A DNA stretch of 64,000 bases from Ophiobolus disseminans (taxonomy: Eukaryota > Ascomycota > Dothideomycetes > Pleosporales > Phaeosphaeriaceae). Under the pieces are notes generated by a model that was not told where the DNA came from, did not search any database, and saw nothing but the letters and a program-made list of their open reading frames with translations. Location: contig MU006216.1 of assembly GCA_010093685.1 (NCBI GenBank), positions 128,632-192,631 on the forward strand, written 5' to 3'. This document shows positions 19,000 to 30,233 of this stretch, piece by piece. Position numbers and translations under genes: made by a program. How positions within the stretch are numbered: position 1 is the stretch's first letter; each line of letters opens with the position of its first letter.

Positions 19000-21900
19000 T
19001 CACATGACGTTGTAGCGGCCCGTGGGCATGCGCGGGTTAGACGCCTCGTCCGACGCCAAGATACCTTCGCTAAGGTGATGAGTGAGCTGCTGCATTGCGT
19101 TCGTGACGACGTTCTCGTTGTCGCCTTCCACGAGAATGTATAGCTTGGGCAGCTCGTTCTCTGTGCTTGATTTAGCGTATTCTCTTGATGTTAAGTTTCG
19201 ATTGTACATACCTCCCGGTACCTTACCGGTTGGATAGAAGGTGCCTTTGGTGGTGATGGAAACGCCAGTTGCATCCAAGATCTTGGCCACGTTGGTGCGG
19301 TTGGTGACGGCCCACCGAGCCTTTTGAGGAAAGTCGTTGATCTCGATAGTCGAATGATACAGTCCAGCGTCAGGACCCTTGTTGTCGATGGGTTGGCCGG
19401 CGTGAATGGTACCCTTCTTACTAAGATTGCCGTCAATCTTCTTAGCAGCAGCAATGGCCCTCTCCTTGGGGGTCATTGGCTTGCCTGAAGCAGTAGTAGT
19501 AGTGGGGGCCTGAGCACGCTCCGTCTTGTTAACGATGATGCCCCTCTCCAAAAGTTTCATCCAGTTAGGTTTGTCTTTATCTTCGGTAGTCGCGGCCGCA
19601 GTCTCATTACCAGGTCCAGAAACATCGATCTTCACAAGGGCAGGTAGAGCCTCTTCCTCGCTGTCCTCTTCTCCTTCAATCTTGAGTGCGCGCTTCTCAC
19701 GCTTCTTCTCGAGAGCGCGTGCAGCATCAAGCTTGTCGAGACCTTTGCCACTGAACCCTTGGCTGTAATACTTCTCAGCACCAGATTTGGCTTTCTCGTG
19801 GAAAGTGGTAGCCATAGCGAGTAGCTCAGCAGGTACTGCTGTGCCGCTCTCCTTGAGTGCCTTGACAAGATGAACAGCAAAACGCTCTTGGCCAGGGTTC
19901 TCGATCAGCGTGACTGCACGGCCCGTGTTACCGGCACGGCCGGTACGACCACAACGGTGGACATAGTCCTCGAGATGCGTCGGGCAATCAAAGTTGTACA
20001 CCATTGCCAGTCCTGGCACATCAAGACCACGAGCTGCAATGGAGGTCGCGATCAGAATCGTGAGAACACCTTGCCTGAATTCATTGATGGCTTCGTTGCG
20101 ATCAGTCTGATCCTTGGCACCGTGAATCGTGTTAGTACCGTAGTATTTGGCCTTGAACAGTTTGTGCAGCAGATCTTCAGCCGTCTCCTGCCGCTCTGTA
20201 AAGATGAGCACTTGCGAATTCTCATCCTCAGAAAAGTGCTGGCCAAGATGTAGTAGCAGTCTGTTGACCTTTGCTTCGTACGATGGCTTCACAATAGAAA
20301 CGGTCTGTTGAATCTCAGGTGCAACCTTGCTACGACCGCCAATAGTCACCTCCGCAGGATCCTGAAGAGCCTTTTTAGCAAGTGCATGCATGTTCCTAGG
20401 CATGGTGGCCGAGAAGAGGATGGTCTGACGATCAGGACGCGCGTTGGCAAGAATCTTCATGACTTGAGGCTCGAAGCCCATGTCGAACATACGGTCAGCT
20501 TCGTCAAGCACGACATATGTAATACGCTTAAAGTTGAGCACTCGGCCAGAGTTGCTTTGCAAGAGATCAATGAGACGTCCAGGCGTGGCGCATAGAATAT
20601 GAATGCCGCCGCGTTTGATCAGCGCAATCTGGTCAGAGATGGGCTGGCCACCATATGCGCACTTGATCGTGATGCCTGAGGCATTAAGGAAGGGCTTGAG
20701 CTCATTTACGATTTGCAGTGCCAGCTCACGAGTAGGAGCCAGAATTAGGCCGATGGGCCCATCAGAAGGCTTGAGCGGGCGCTGGTCTAGCACATGGCGG
20801 ATCATGGGAATGCCAAAGGCAAGGGTTTTGCCAGAGCCGGTCTTGGCAACACCAATGAGGTCACGACCCGATTCAGCAATGGGGATAGCTTGAGACTGGA
20901 TCGAGGTCGGCTTGTCATAACGGACTCGGGTGAATACGTCCATTGTCGCCTGGAGCAAGCCCATCTGGGCCCACTTGGTAACAGGTCGAGGCACATCGTC
21001 AGGCTTGACTTTGATGCCATCGAGCTCGTGACGGAGATCTGCGACGTCTTCGGGTGTCATCTGAGAGATCTCGGCGGGCTCAGTGTAGAAGTCTTTGCGA
21101 AATGGCTCGTACTCAACTTTCTCGTGATTGATGACCGGAACCTCCTTCTTCTTCTTCCTGGCGGCATGAAGAGCAAGGAGGTCCTCACCTTCGACAGCGG
21201 TCTGCTCTGGCTCAAGTTCATCATTGAACATGGTAAGGCCTGGGCCCGCGCGGGTCGGGGCATCAGTGAGATCGGCCATGAAGGCGTCGAGAGGGTCGAC
21301 GGCGTCTTCCTCGGCGCCTGCAGTTTCGTCAACGTCCATGGCGTCGGCAGCAACAGGGACTTCTTCCATGAGCGTATCTTCATTCGGGGCCTCGGTGCTT
21401 GCAATGTCTGCGCGGCGCTTCTCTAGCCGAGCTTGGAGCTGTGCATTGGTGGCGTCATCGTCGCTGGCAAAGTCGCTGATCTCGGCATCGTCTTCGGCGA
21501 CAGCTGCGGGCTCAGCCGCTTCGTTGTTGGCAAAGACAGGCAGGGCTTGAAGCTTGCGCTTGCCGGTGTCGACGTCGTCGTCGAGCAGAGCCTTTCGAGA
21601 GGTCTCTTCTTCCTCTGCCGCAGTCTTCGCCTTGAGGCCGAAGGAGCCAATGTTACCGCCAGCCTTGGTGACTTGGGCAGGGACATCTGTGTGTGTGAGC
21701 ATGTGTGTCTGGCCGAGGTGGGTGTGAGAGTACGTACTACCAATAGCAGCGGTGTTGACTGGCTTGCCAGCGATCTTAGCCTGCAGTGGGCGGGCGGCGG
21801 CCGACTCATCGAGCTTGAAGCTGGGCTTTTCGAGCTGCTTCTGCTTTGCCTGCTTCGCCTTGGGAGTGCTTGTCTTCTCTGCGACGGGGGGGGGTGTGGC

Positions 21901-22512
21901 CCCGACGGGGGGTGTCAAGGGCCCAGGGCTTATGGTCGATGTCCAATCGCTGGACGCAGCTGCCTTCTCTTGCGCCAGCTTCTCAGATTTGCCCTTCTTC
22001 CACTCGGCTAGCTTAGCGACTCGCTCGGCAAGCTTGTCCGCCTTTTGCTTCTCCAGGTCTACCTTCTCTTCGCGAGGGGCCGTTGAGGCGCGCCTACTAT
22101 CTCCCGGCGGCGCATGTGACGAGGCCGGACGGCGCGAGTTGGAGCGGCGGCGCCTATCCCGGTCATCAGAGCCGCGGTATCGGTCGCCCTGGCGGTCCCG
22201 CGACCGATCGCGGCGGACGGGTGAACGTGAACGTGAACGTCGTCGGTAAGAGTCACCGCGGTCTCCTCGGCGGTCATCGCGGCGGTCATCACGGCGGTCA
22301 TCGCGGCGAACATCGCGGCGGTCGTCACGCCTGTCGCGGTCTCCTCGGCGGTCACGCTGCTCGCGACCACCACCACCGCCGTAACGGTCTCCATAGCGGT
22401 CTCGCGAGCGATCACGGCGTCCTGCAGGGGACCTCGAGCGCTGGCGGCGGGGCGGAGAGTATCGTCCTCGGTTGCGGTCGAACCTTGATGAATCAGCCTG
22501 GCGAGTCGCCAT
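19000..22512 (-). CDS. PRP5: pre-mRNA splicing DEAD-box ATPase Prp5
   Basis: The N-terminal ~115 residues are an Arg/Ser/Asp/Gly-rich RS-like tract. An acidic segment with EDPLDAFM-like spacing (EDAVDPLDAFMADL) follows, typical of Prp5/DDX46. The helicase core shows the Q motif (YDKPTSIQSQAIP), AKTGSGKT, PTRELALQ, TPGRLIDL, VLDEADRMFDMGF, LFSATMP, ARGLDVPG and HRCGRTGRAG. Prp5 uses ATP to let U2 snRNP engage the branch site during prespliceosome assembly. Two introns of 51 bp (19161-19211, clean GTATGT...CACAG) and probably 54 bp (21687-21740, weak GTAGTA donor) are multiples of three without stops. The frame therefore also reads through them: 1135 residues spliced, 1170 unspliced. It shares a 260-bp divergent promoter with ERB1. 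Confidence 0.93.
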   Translation of the reverse strand: MATRQADSSRFDRNRGRYSPPRRQRSRSPAGRRDRSRDRYGDRYGGGGGREQRDRRGDRDRRDDRRDVRRDDRRDDRRDDRRGDRGDSYRRRSRSRSPVRRDRSRDRQGDRYRGSDDRDRRRRSNSRRPASSHAPPGDSRRASTAPREEKVDLEKQKADKLAERVAKLAEWKKGKSEKLAQEKAAASSDWTSTISPGPLTPPVGATPPPVAEKTSTPKAKQAKQKQLEKPSFKLDESAAARPLQAKIAGKPVNTAAIGSTYSHTHLGQTHMLTHTDVPAQVTKAGGNIGSFGLKAKTAAEEEETSRKALLDDDVDTGKRKLQALPVFANNEAAEPAAVAEDDAEISDFASDDDATNAQLQARLEKRRADIASTEAPNEDTLMEEVPVAADAMDVDETAGAEEDAVDPLDAFMADLTDAPTRAGPGLTMFNDELEPEQTAVEGEDLLALHAARKKKKEVPVINHEKVEYEPFRKDFYTEPAEISQMTPEDVADLRHELDGIKVKPDDVPRPVTKWAQMGLLQATMDVFTRVRYDKPTSIQSQAIPIAESGRDLIGVAKTGSGKTLAFGIPMIRHVLDQRPLKPSDGPIGLILAPTRELALQIVNELKPFLNASGITIKCAYGGQPISDQIALIKRGGIHILCATPGRLIDLLQSNSGRVLNFKRITYVVLDEADRMFDMGFEPQVMKILANARPDRQTILFSATMPRNMHALAKKALQDPAEVTIGGRSKVAPEIQQTVSIVKPSYEAKVNRLLLHLGQHFSEDENSQVLIFTERQETAEDLLHKLFKAKYYGTNTIHGAKDQTDRNEAINEFRQGVLTILIATSIAARGLDVPGLAMVYNFDCPTHLEDYVHRCGRTGRAGNTGRAVTLIENPGQERFAVHLVKALKESGTAVPAELLAMATTFHEKAKSGAEKYYSQGFSGKGLDKLDAARALEKKREKRALKIEGEEDSEEEALPALVKIDVSGPGNETAAATTEDKDKPNWMKLLERGIIVNKTERAQAPTTTTASGKPMTPKERAIAAAKKIDGNLSKKGTIHAGQPIDNKGPDAGLYHSTIEINDFPQKARWAVTNRTNVAKILDATGVSITTKGTFYPTGKVPGGMYNRNLTSREYAKSSTENELPKLYILVEGDNENVVTNAMQQLTHHLSEGILASDEASNPRMPTGRYNVM

Positions 22513-22772
22513 GTTGATGCGTGAGCGTTACTGTCTGGAATCAGAGTAGGGACGGTCCTCGGAATCGGCTTTCGGTGGGTGGTTTGGTTGAGGTTGTGGT
22601 TGTTGGAGAGAAAGTGTCGGCAGGTTCGAGCTGCAGCTACGGAGTATGGAAAGTCGGGGTCGCGCTAGTGATGCATCACTAGCGCGGTGAACGTGCGCGA
22701 AATCTTGGCCAAAAATTTCTAGAAGGTGCAGACGGTGACCGAGGATTGCACATTTCACTGAATTTGGCCGAC
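22513..22772. promoter_or_regulatory. divergent PRP5/ERB1 promoter with palindrome and RRPE-like site
   Basis: The interval between the two start codons carries a perfect 26-bp palindrome at 22661-22686 (half-site cgcgctagtgatg). It also carries aaaaattt at 22711-22718, which matches the core of the yeast rRNA-processing element RRPE found before ribosome-biogenesis genes. No TATA box is obvious. A function in shared control of the two genes is inference. Confidence 0.5.
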
Positions 22773-25103
22773 ATGTCTGTCAATCCGCGCAAGAGAAAGG
22801 TGGTCACGATGCCGGCGCCCGCAGAGAGCGATTCCGACGAGGAGCTGGCGAATGGCTTGCTGGAAGGGATCCTGTCGCATTCGGAGGACGAGTCTGAGGA
22901 TGGCATGGAGGAGGCCGATGATGATACCGACGCAAGCAGCGTGATCGAGGGGCTGTCTGACGGGGATGAGGAAGACGCGGAAGAGTCAGGTGACGAGGCC
23001 GAGGAGATTCGACAGCAACTGCGACTTCTCAACACCTCGGACGGGTCGCTGCAGCGTAAAGTGGACACCGAGAACGGTGCCGACGGCGAGCTAGACGAGC
23101 AGGACGAGAGCCTCAAGCCGAACTACACCGTCACCACCGACGCGCACGGCCAGGTCCGCTACCTGTACAAGGAAATCGACCCCGTGTACGAGTCTGACGA
23201 TTCCGACGCCGAGGCTGCGAACACCATCGGAGACATACCCCTCTCCTTCTACGACGAGTACCCGCACATTGGCTATGACATCAACGGAAAGAAGATCATG
23301 CGCCCGGCGAAGGGAGAGGCCCTGGACGCCCTGTTGGACAGCATCGACATACCCAAGGGCTGGACTGGCCTGACAGACCCCCAGACAGGAAAGCCACTGA
23401 ACCTTTCAGACGAGGAGCTGAACGTGCTGAAGAGACTCACCCGCAACGAAGTCGTTGAAGATGGGTACGATCCATACCCCGAGATGGTGGCGTACTTTTC
23501 TGGGAGGCTGGAGGTCATGCCGCTGAGCGCTGCGCCAGAACCAAAACGACGCTTCATTCCCTCCAAGCACGAAGCGAAGAGAGTCATGAAGATTGTAAAG
23601 GCAATCAGGGAAGGTCGCATTCAGCCATACAAGCCCCCGGAGGAGCAAGAAGAGGACGAGCTAGTACATTATGATGTGTGGGCAGATGAGAAGCCCCGGC
23701 CCGAGCATTCGATGCACATACCCGCTCCCAAGCTACCTCCTCCCGGCTATGAGGCAAGCTACCATCCACCGCCCGAGTACCTGCCGGACAAGGCTGAGCA
23801 AGACGCGTGGCTACAGGCGGACGAGGAAGACAGGGAAAGGGAGTTTTTACCCAAGAGCTACGAAGCATTGCGCAAGGTGCCAGGATACGAGACATTTGTC
23901 AAAGAGCGTTTTGAACGAAGTCTGGATCTTTACTTGGCCCCGCGAGTACGGAGAAACCGTCTGAACATTGACCCCGAGTCACTGCTGCCCAAGTTGCCAG
24001 ATCCTGAGGATCTCAAGCCGTTCCCAACTACATGCGCAGCAATCTTCAGAGGAAAGGAAGGTCGCTTTCGATGTGTCTCTGTGGATCCGCAAGGCATTTT
24101 CGTTGCCAGCGGAGGCGATGACGGCTACGTTCGCATTTGGGAGCTTCTCACAGGACGCCAAGTTTGGAACGCGCGACTGTCAGAAGAAGAGGCCGTCGAT
24201 GCTGTGCAATGGAGACCAACTAAAGATGCCTCAGTGCTTGCTGCAGCCGCTGGAGAGCACGTGTATCTGATCGTTCCTTTTACGATACTATCACCAGATG
24301 TCGAGCAAGCTAGCCGCGACGTCCTCGATGCTGGTTGGGGCTATGCAGCTTCGAAACCAACAACTGCAACCAACGGCGAGGTACCAAAGCCACCTGGAAA
24401 GTGGAGTCGCCCAGGCTCACGATTCGAGAACAAGGGCATTCTTGTTCAAATCGAAGTGCGCTCTGCTGTCAAGGTCATCAACTGGCACAGACGCGGGGAC
24501 TACTTTGCCACCGTTTCGCCGCGTGGTCAGAGCACCGCCGTCGCCATACACACTGTCTCCAAGCACCTCACCCAGCTCCCCTTCCGTCGCCTCAAAGGCA
24601 TTGCTCAGACCGCCCAATTTCATCCGTCCAAGGCCATCTTCTTTGTTGCCACCCGCAACACGATCCGCAGCTACGACCTCGCAAAGCAAGAGCTTGTCAA
24701 GATCCTGCAACCAGGTGCCAAGTGGATCTCCTCCATCGATGTACATCCTGGCGGCGACAACATCATCGTGGGTACTTACGACAAGCGACTTCTATGGCAC
24801 GACCTCGATCTCTCGAACAAGCCCTACAAAACCCTGCGTTTCCACAAGGAAGCTATCCGTGCTGTCAAGTTTCACCAAGGTGGCTTACCTCTATTTGCAG
24901 ATGCCAGTGACGACGGCAGCCTGCAGATCTTCCATGGCAAGGTTGTGGACGATCTAATGGAGAACGCAACTATTGTGCCGTTGAAGGTTCTGAGAGGTCA
25001 CAGGGTGAAGAACAGGCTCGGCGTAATGGGTCTGGACTGGCATCCGCGTGAACCATGGTGCGTCAGTGCTGGAGCCGATGGAACACTGAGGTTGTGGAAT
25101 TAG
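22773..25103 (+). CDS. ERB1: ribosome biogenesis protein Erb1/BOP1
   Basis: A single-exon 776-residue protein starting MSVNPRKRKVV; an in-frame ATG nine codons earlier (22746) is less likely. It opens with a Lys/Arg cluster and a long acidic tract (SDSDEELANGLLEG ... DEEDAEESGDEAEE). The BOP1NT domain (about residues 145-400) follows, with DEYPHIGYDINGKKI, PKGWTGLTDPQTGKPLNLS and PYPEMVAYFSG. The C-terminal half is a seven-bladed WD40 propeller (GDDGYVRIWELLTGR, DASDDGSLQIF, final GADGTLRLWN). Erb1 binds Nop7 and Ytm1 in the PeBoW complex and is required in the nucleolus for 27S pre-rRNA processing to 25S and 5.8S. Length and domain order are normal. Confidence 0.96.
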   Translation: MSVNPRKRKVVTMPAPAESDSDEELANGLLEGILSHSEDESEDGMEEADDDTDASSVIEGLSDGDEEDAEESGDEAEEIRQQLRLLNTSDGSLQRKVDTENGADGELDEQDESLKPNYTVTTDAHGQVRYLYKEIDPVYESDDSDAEAANTIGDIPLSFYDEYPHIGYDINGKKIMRPAKGEALDALLDSIDIPKGWTGLTDPQTGKPLNLSDEELNVLKRLTRNEVVEDGYDPYPEMVAYFSGRLEVMPLSAAPEPKRRFIPSKHEAKRVMKIVKAIREGRIQPYKPPEEQEEDELVHYDVWADEKPRPEHSMHIPAPKLPPPGYEASYHPPPEYLPDKAEQDAWLQADEEDREREFLPKSYEALRKVPGYETFVKERFERSLDLYLAPRVRRNRLNIDPESLLPKLPDPEDLKPFPTTCAAIFRGKEGRFRCVSVDPQGIFVASGGDDGYVRIWELLTGRQVWNARLSEEEAVDAVQWRPTKDASVLAAAAGEHVYLIVPFTILSPDVEQASRDVLDAGWGYAASKPTTATNGEVPKPPGKWSRPGSRFENKGILVQIEVRSAVKVINWHRRGDYFATVSPRGQSTAVAIHTVSKHLTQLPFRRLKGIAQTAQFHPSKAIFFVATRNTIRSYDLAKQELVKILQPGAKWISSIDVHPGGDNIIVGTYDKRLLWHDLDLSNKPYKTLRFHKEAIRAVKFHQGGLPLFADASDDGSLQIFHGKVVDDLMENATIVPLKVLRGHRVKNRLGVMGLDWHPREPWCVSAGADGTLRLWN

Positions 25104-25762
25104 ATGGACATGATACCAAGATAGCATTCAGCGGCGTTATAAGTCATGAATACAAATAAAAATTGCATTGTCAATGGAGCCTGGCTAGTTTCATAATATC
25201 GAGCAATTGGCGAAAATGCTAGTGGACGGATGTTGCCAGTCATGGGTCGTGGTTCTGTCGCTCCCCAACACCAACTCCATTTTCATGTGAACACACCTCG
25301 TCCTGCATTCCAGCCTCTTCGGTCTGCGGCTAAATGGAGTGGTAGCTAAGGGAAAAAGGCCGCCTGTATTCAAATTGTTCAACACGTGCTCGCAAACGCC
25401 CTCAACAATGACCGAGGTTGACCACTGTACCCTCGCACGTTGGCCCATCTGTTCTTGCTACGAGACGCACGCAACGCTCGAGAACCTAGCGCAATGTTTG
25501 GGGCGCCCACGCCTTCGTCAGAGGCGATCCTATTCGAGGCGCTGTGGGCGCATAGATGTGCTATGGAGACAAAGTGGCCAATCAGATGGCGTTATCCCGC
25601 ACATGCTCACTTCTTGAGGGCAGGTCTGACTTGCGACACAAGAGCCCACGCGACACCCCAATACTGACCATGATGCCGAAACACTGCCTTTACAGTCCTC
25701 TCAACCCCTCTTGTGCAGGCTTTTTCTTTGAGCACAAGCTAGACACAGGTTGACAGCGACCC
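25104..25762. other. intergenic, 5' region of bHLH gene
   Basis: Contains the ERB1 3' end (AATAAA-like sequence near 25155) and the leader of the bHLH gene. No gene recognised. Confidence 0.5.
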
Positions 25763-27097
25763 ATGAACGTGACAGCTGCTCGACCGATCATGCCGAAGCC
25801 TAGCTTTCCGCCCACACCTTCCGCGTCACTCGACCTCACGGGCAAGAATGCCGCAAATGCCCCTCAATTAGAGAATGGCTTCACCTTGCCACCCGCGGCT
25901 CTAAAAAGTAACAGAGGAAGCGTAGCCAGCTCATCAGCACCGTCCGAGAGTGCCTCCGATTCATCTTATCGACCCTTGTCGCCATCGTCACCAGTCGCAT
26001 CATCCAAACCCAGCAATGCGCGCAAACGCTCGAGTACGACTGCGCAGCAGAGCGTGGTCACCAAGGATGACTACTCCCTGCCTCCACCTCCTACTCGGTC
26101 GCACAAGATCATCCAGATGAAGCCGAAGGACACTCAAGAGACGACCAAGGCGCGGCCTCAGACACAGAGTGCGAAAGCAACAACTATACCGAGTACCACG
26201 ACTGGTACGAAAAGGAAGCAGTCGAGCAACACAAGCGCAGCTGGGCGCAAGATTGCGAGGAAGACGGCGCACAGTCTGATCGAGCGGCGGAGAAGGTCGA
26301 AAATGAATGAGGAATTCGGTGTGCTGAAGGACATGATCCCAGCATGTCGAGGACAAGAAATGCACAAGCTGGCTATTCTACAGGTAAGACTGTCTGAGCT
26401 TATTCCTTATGCTCCATCTGTTGACGACTAAAAGGCATCAATTGAGTACATGCGATACTTGGAGACTTGTGTCGCAAACTTGAAGGCTGCAAATCGACGC
26501 GATTCACCCTCATCGGCCGTTTCGGAGACTGCTCCACCTCCACTGAGACGAATGCGCGATGAGGACGACGAGGAAGACGAAGACGAAGACGAGGAGATGG
26601 AAGACGCAGTGTCGCCAACATATGTCGACAGCACCATTCCCAAGTCGACATACCACGTCTCAGACCCTCCATCTGATCGCCGCAGTGTCTGTAGCCACTC
26701 TACCACAACATCCCCTGCTATCTTGCCCCGCGATGATCGCGGGCACTACTCGGCAAACCCGTCCCCTGCGCTGCAGCCGTCAGATCCATATCATTACTCC
26801 CTTGGTTCGGCATCTATCCACTCCACTATTACGTCCCCATCTATCCACCCTTCGCCAGCCTTCAGCGCCCACACGCCTTCTGCGACTCTGTTTAGTAATC
26901 CTTTCCACAACGGACCGCCTAGCACAGGACCTGTTGCTGCTCCTGGCTCGTCGCATGGAGCAGCTCCATTCTCTCTGGGTCCACCAGCCGACCGTGAAGA
27001 CCACGAGGCTACCGAGGCCTTGTTGATGCTGAATACTGACCGGCGGAGTTGGAGTGGTGCACGAGGTATGAGCGTCAAGGACTTGTTGAGTGGATGA
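25763..27097 (+). CDS. bHLH transcription factor
   Basis: Two exons, 25763-26383 and 26435-27097, separated by a 51-bp intron placed inside the HLH, encode 427 residues. The first 160 residues are Ser/Thr/Pro-rich. The basic region and helix 1 read RKIARKTAHSLIERRRRSKM and NEEFGVLKDMIP; the H..E..RR contacts for E-box DNA are present. Helix 2 reads MHKLAILQASIEYMRYLE, followed by a short leucine-containing helix. An acidic run (DEDDEEDEDEDEEMED) and a long Ser/His/Pro-rich region follow. The C-terminus ends RRSWSGARGMSVKDLLSG, a tail seen in a conserved ascomycete bHLH group similar to S. pombe Esc1. It should bind CANNTG sites as a dimer in the nucleus; targets are unknown. Confidence 0.88.
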
Positions 27098-28480
27098 ATG
27101 AGGTATATAAGTCAATTGGTTAAATTATGAGGTGGAGAGACATGATACCATGAGATCTGGGAGGAATTTGTTTCAAGTATCGGCGCTGGAGGATATGTGC
27201 TGTCGTGCTTCATGCATTGTTTAATGCTCTTTTGACAACGAGGCCACGAAAAGTTTCCAATCAAGACCATACGCTTAACTCAAAGGCCTATATGGTCACC
27301 GATCTTGTTAGACAATACGTGTAATAGGTTTCAATTTCTGCGAAGATGTACCGAGAGGAGAGCCGATGAGCGAGTATGCGGACCTCGGACGCCGGCGTCC
27401 GACAATACATAAAGAAAGCCTTCCCACCACCGGCGCTCCAAAATGAAATGAAATACTCCGATCACCATGTTGATCGCTTACTTTTCTAACTCAACGGCCC
27501 TCTCTTTCTTGTGCATGCTGGCGCCGGCAACGGTAACAGCCACAGTGGAACATGCGGCCACCCAAGCGCCACACCTTCTTCGGTGCCACCTACCTCGTAA
27601 CCTGAAAGCGACTTCATACCATACATGAAAGAGCGCTCTGCCTCTCACTTAGTACTCCTTCGTACCGACCATGACCGGATCGCACAACGAGGTCCGAGTA
27701 TACGATGCGGCCGTAGCTCCAATGCGGCGTCTCGGTCCTCTACATCTGATGTGCGAGGGCAGCATTTGTAATGATGTACGAAAAAAAACTATTCGTACGT
27801 AAAGGCTAGGTGTTGTGCATTTCTCATCACTCTCATTGCTGTTTTCCATCGGTCTTTTCTCCAAGGGTATGTACAAGAGCTCGGACGGTGACTCGGGTAT
27901 TCGTACAATCGCCTTCGTACATCGAATGTGACGCAGGGTCACGAGATCCCGATGCGAGAGGATCTGACATGGCATTGGTTCGATCTTACAACCCTGGATG
28001 GATTGTGGACGCAAATGCATCCACATGCAGTCAGCATAGTGAGAACAAGCTTCGCCATGATACTGCGGTCCATTCTACCCAGAGCGTTGCGTGCACACCG
28101 GATCAGCTCATCCTTGCACGAGTATCCGACACGAACATTTTGAAGTTCGACTCACGAGATGAGGGGAACACGACCCGGCCGTGCCCATCTCGCGCTTTCG
28201 TAAACGCCGTGCACCGAGCTGCCACACCTCGAAACAGCCTAGTCACCAGCGGAGATAGTGGCCAGACCCTCCGTTTGATGTCCGCCTACAGGCGCGGGTC
28301 AACTGCCGCTCCGACGACGCACCCTTTTATTATGTTTGCGTCTGCCCAGGTTTTCGGGTTTTGACATCGCTTCTACCAGGTTCAACAATTCGCCAAACAA
28401 TAGTGGCAAGGCTAAGATCTTTAACAACTTGACTGGAGCACTTATAAAACGACAAGCGGAACCTGTAACAAATCAACACG
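27098..28480. other. 1.4-kb intergenic region, no supported gene
   Basis: A 184-codon plus-strand frame (27810-28364) and a 125-codon minus-strand frame (28026-27649) overlap but have random-looking composition. The right end is the promoter of the transporter gene. Confidence 0.45.
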
Positions 28481-30233
28481 ATGACGACCGTATACGACCA
28501 GGGTCGGCATTCGAGGAGCAGTTCGAGAACAAACATCCCAGATCTTGAGAAGGGCGAGGCGAGGCCTGAGAAGGAAGACGAAGAGATTATCCAAGATGGT
28601 GTACGCTTGCGCCCAACCGTCACGCAATCACGTGATACTGACATACATCCCAGGACGCACGACAAGCTGAAGAGGAGATCGGCACAGACCTCGAGAAACA
28701 CCTGTCAAGAAAGAGTACGAAGAAAGACCAACTGCCACCAGAGAAGTACCCGCTCTCAGATCTCGACAACGACTTAGTTGGATGGGACCACCAAGACGAC
28801 CCAACGAATCCGCGAAACTTCCCACAGCGCAAGAAATGGACAACTCTCGGCATGGTCGCCGCCATCACGTTCCTGAGTCCCCTTGCCTCCTCCATCTTCG
28901 CCCCGGGCATTCCCTTCGTCAACGCAGACTTCAACAACACGTCGCTCCTCCTCGGAGCATTTGCCGTCAGCGTGTATCTCCTTGGCTTCGCCGTAGGCCC
29001 ACTGTTTCTGAGCCCGCTCTCCGAGATCTACGGTCGTTGCATAGTTCTGAATGTATCCAACGTGTTTTTCTGCGCCTTTACGCTGGGATGCGCGTTGGCT
29101 CCAAATCTGGGAGGCTTGATTACTATGCGGTTCTTCGCTGGACTCGGCGGCTCTGCTTGTCTTACGATTGGCACGGGTGTCATCGCTGATATGTTTGTGC
29201 CGCAAGAGCGTGGTAAAGCAGTTGCCATGTATTCGGTGGGTATCTTGTTCGGCCCCATCCTAGGTCCCATTTGTGGGGGCTTCGTTGCTCAACGCGCTGG
29301 GTGGCGATGGGACATGTGGGTGTGTTTCATTGCCGGAGTCCTGCTCACCGTCGGACTCATCTTCTTCAACTCCGAAACATACCATCCCGTCCTCCTCCAG
29401 CGCAAGACGAACAAACTTCGCAAAGAGCTCGGCCGCCCTGAACTTCAAAATATTATGACTTACAACAAGGATGCGGCAGCGCGCAGCCAATTCCAGATCC
29501 TGAAGCACGGCATCGTTCGTCCGATGAGGATGCTCACGACTTCGCCTATCGTGCTTTTCTGTTCGCTCTACGTATCATTCCTCTTCGGCTTGCTCATCCT
29601 GCTCTTCACTACAATCACACCAGTCTTTATCCAGACATACGGATGGTCACCTGAATTGACGGGTTTGGCTTATCTCGGCATCGGCATCGGCAACTTCATG
29701 GGCATCGCCATTGTGGCACGAACATCTGACGCGACTATTATCCGCCTGGCGAAGAAGAATAAGGGCGTGTATGAGCCGGAGATGCGCCTACCTCTTTGCG
29801 TCTTCTTTGGCCTGTTAATCCCGATTTCGCTGTTCATGTAAGTCCAACTTTTCCACATATGGTCAACTTGGTCATAGTATACTGACTCTCTTGCAGATAC
29901 GGCTGGCTCACATTTTACCGCGTTCATTGGATCGGACCTATCATCGCACTCATCCCCTTCGGTCTCGGCCTCATGGGTATATTCGCACCGCTCCAAACCT
30001 ACATGATCGACTGCTTCCCGCAATTCGCCGCCTCCGCCATCGCAGGCATGACTGTCCTACGTTGCTTGTTCGGCGCTCTACTCCCGCTTGCTGGACCCTC
30101 GATGTACGAGACGCTGGGTCTTGGGTGGGGAAATAGCATGCTAGGCTTCATCGCCGTGGCGTTTATCCCCGTTCCGGCACTGCTGTTCAAGTACGGCAAA
30201 GTCATTCGCGAGAGGTACCCGGTGAACTTGTAG
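28481..30233 (+). CDS. MFS drug:H+ antiporter (DHA1 type)
   Basis: Three exons, 28481-28600, 28654-29837 and 29897-30233, give 546 residues. A long charged cytosolic head ends in DLVGWDHQDDPTNPRNFPQ, the standard lead-in of fungal DHA1 proteins. The TM2-3 motif is LSPLSEIYGR and the antiporter motif in TM5 is SVGILFGPILGPICGG. There are 12 hydrophobic segments, with a central loop (LRKELGRPELQN) between the two bundles. It likely sits in the plasma membrane and exports toxic small molecules or a metabolite; the substrate cannot be read. The first intron donor is GTACGC after GATGGT; a GTGTAC donor three bases earlier would break the frame. No neighbouring biosynthetic gene suggests a pathway. 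It is distinct from the 544-2423 transporter and not a tandem duplicate. Confidence 0.88.

Noticed and set aside
27810..28364. 184-codon plus-strand frame
   Set aside because: No splice or start context, no motif, composition like non-coding DNA, and a competing frame on the other strand.
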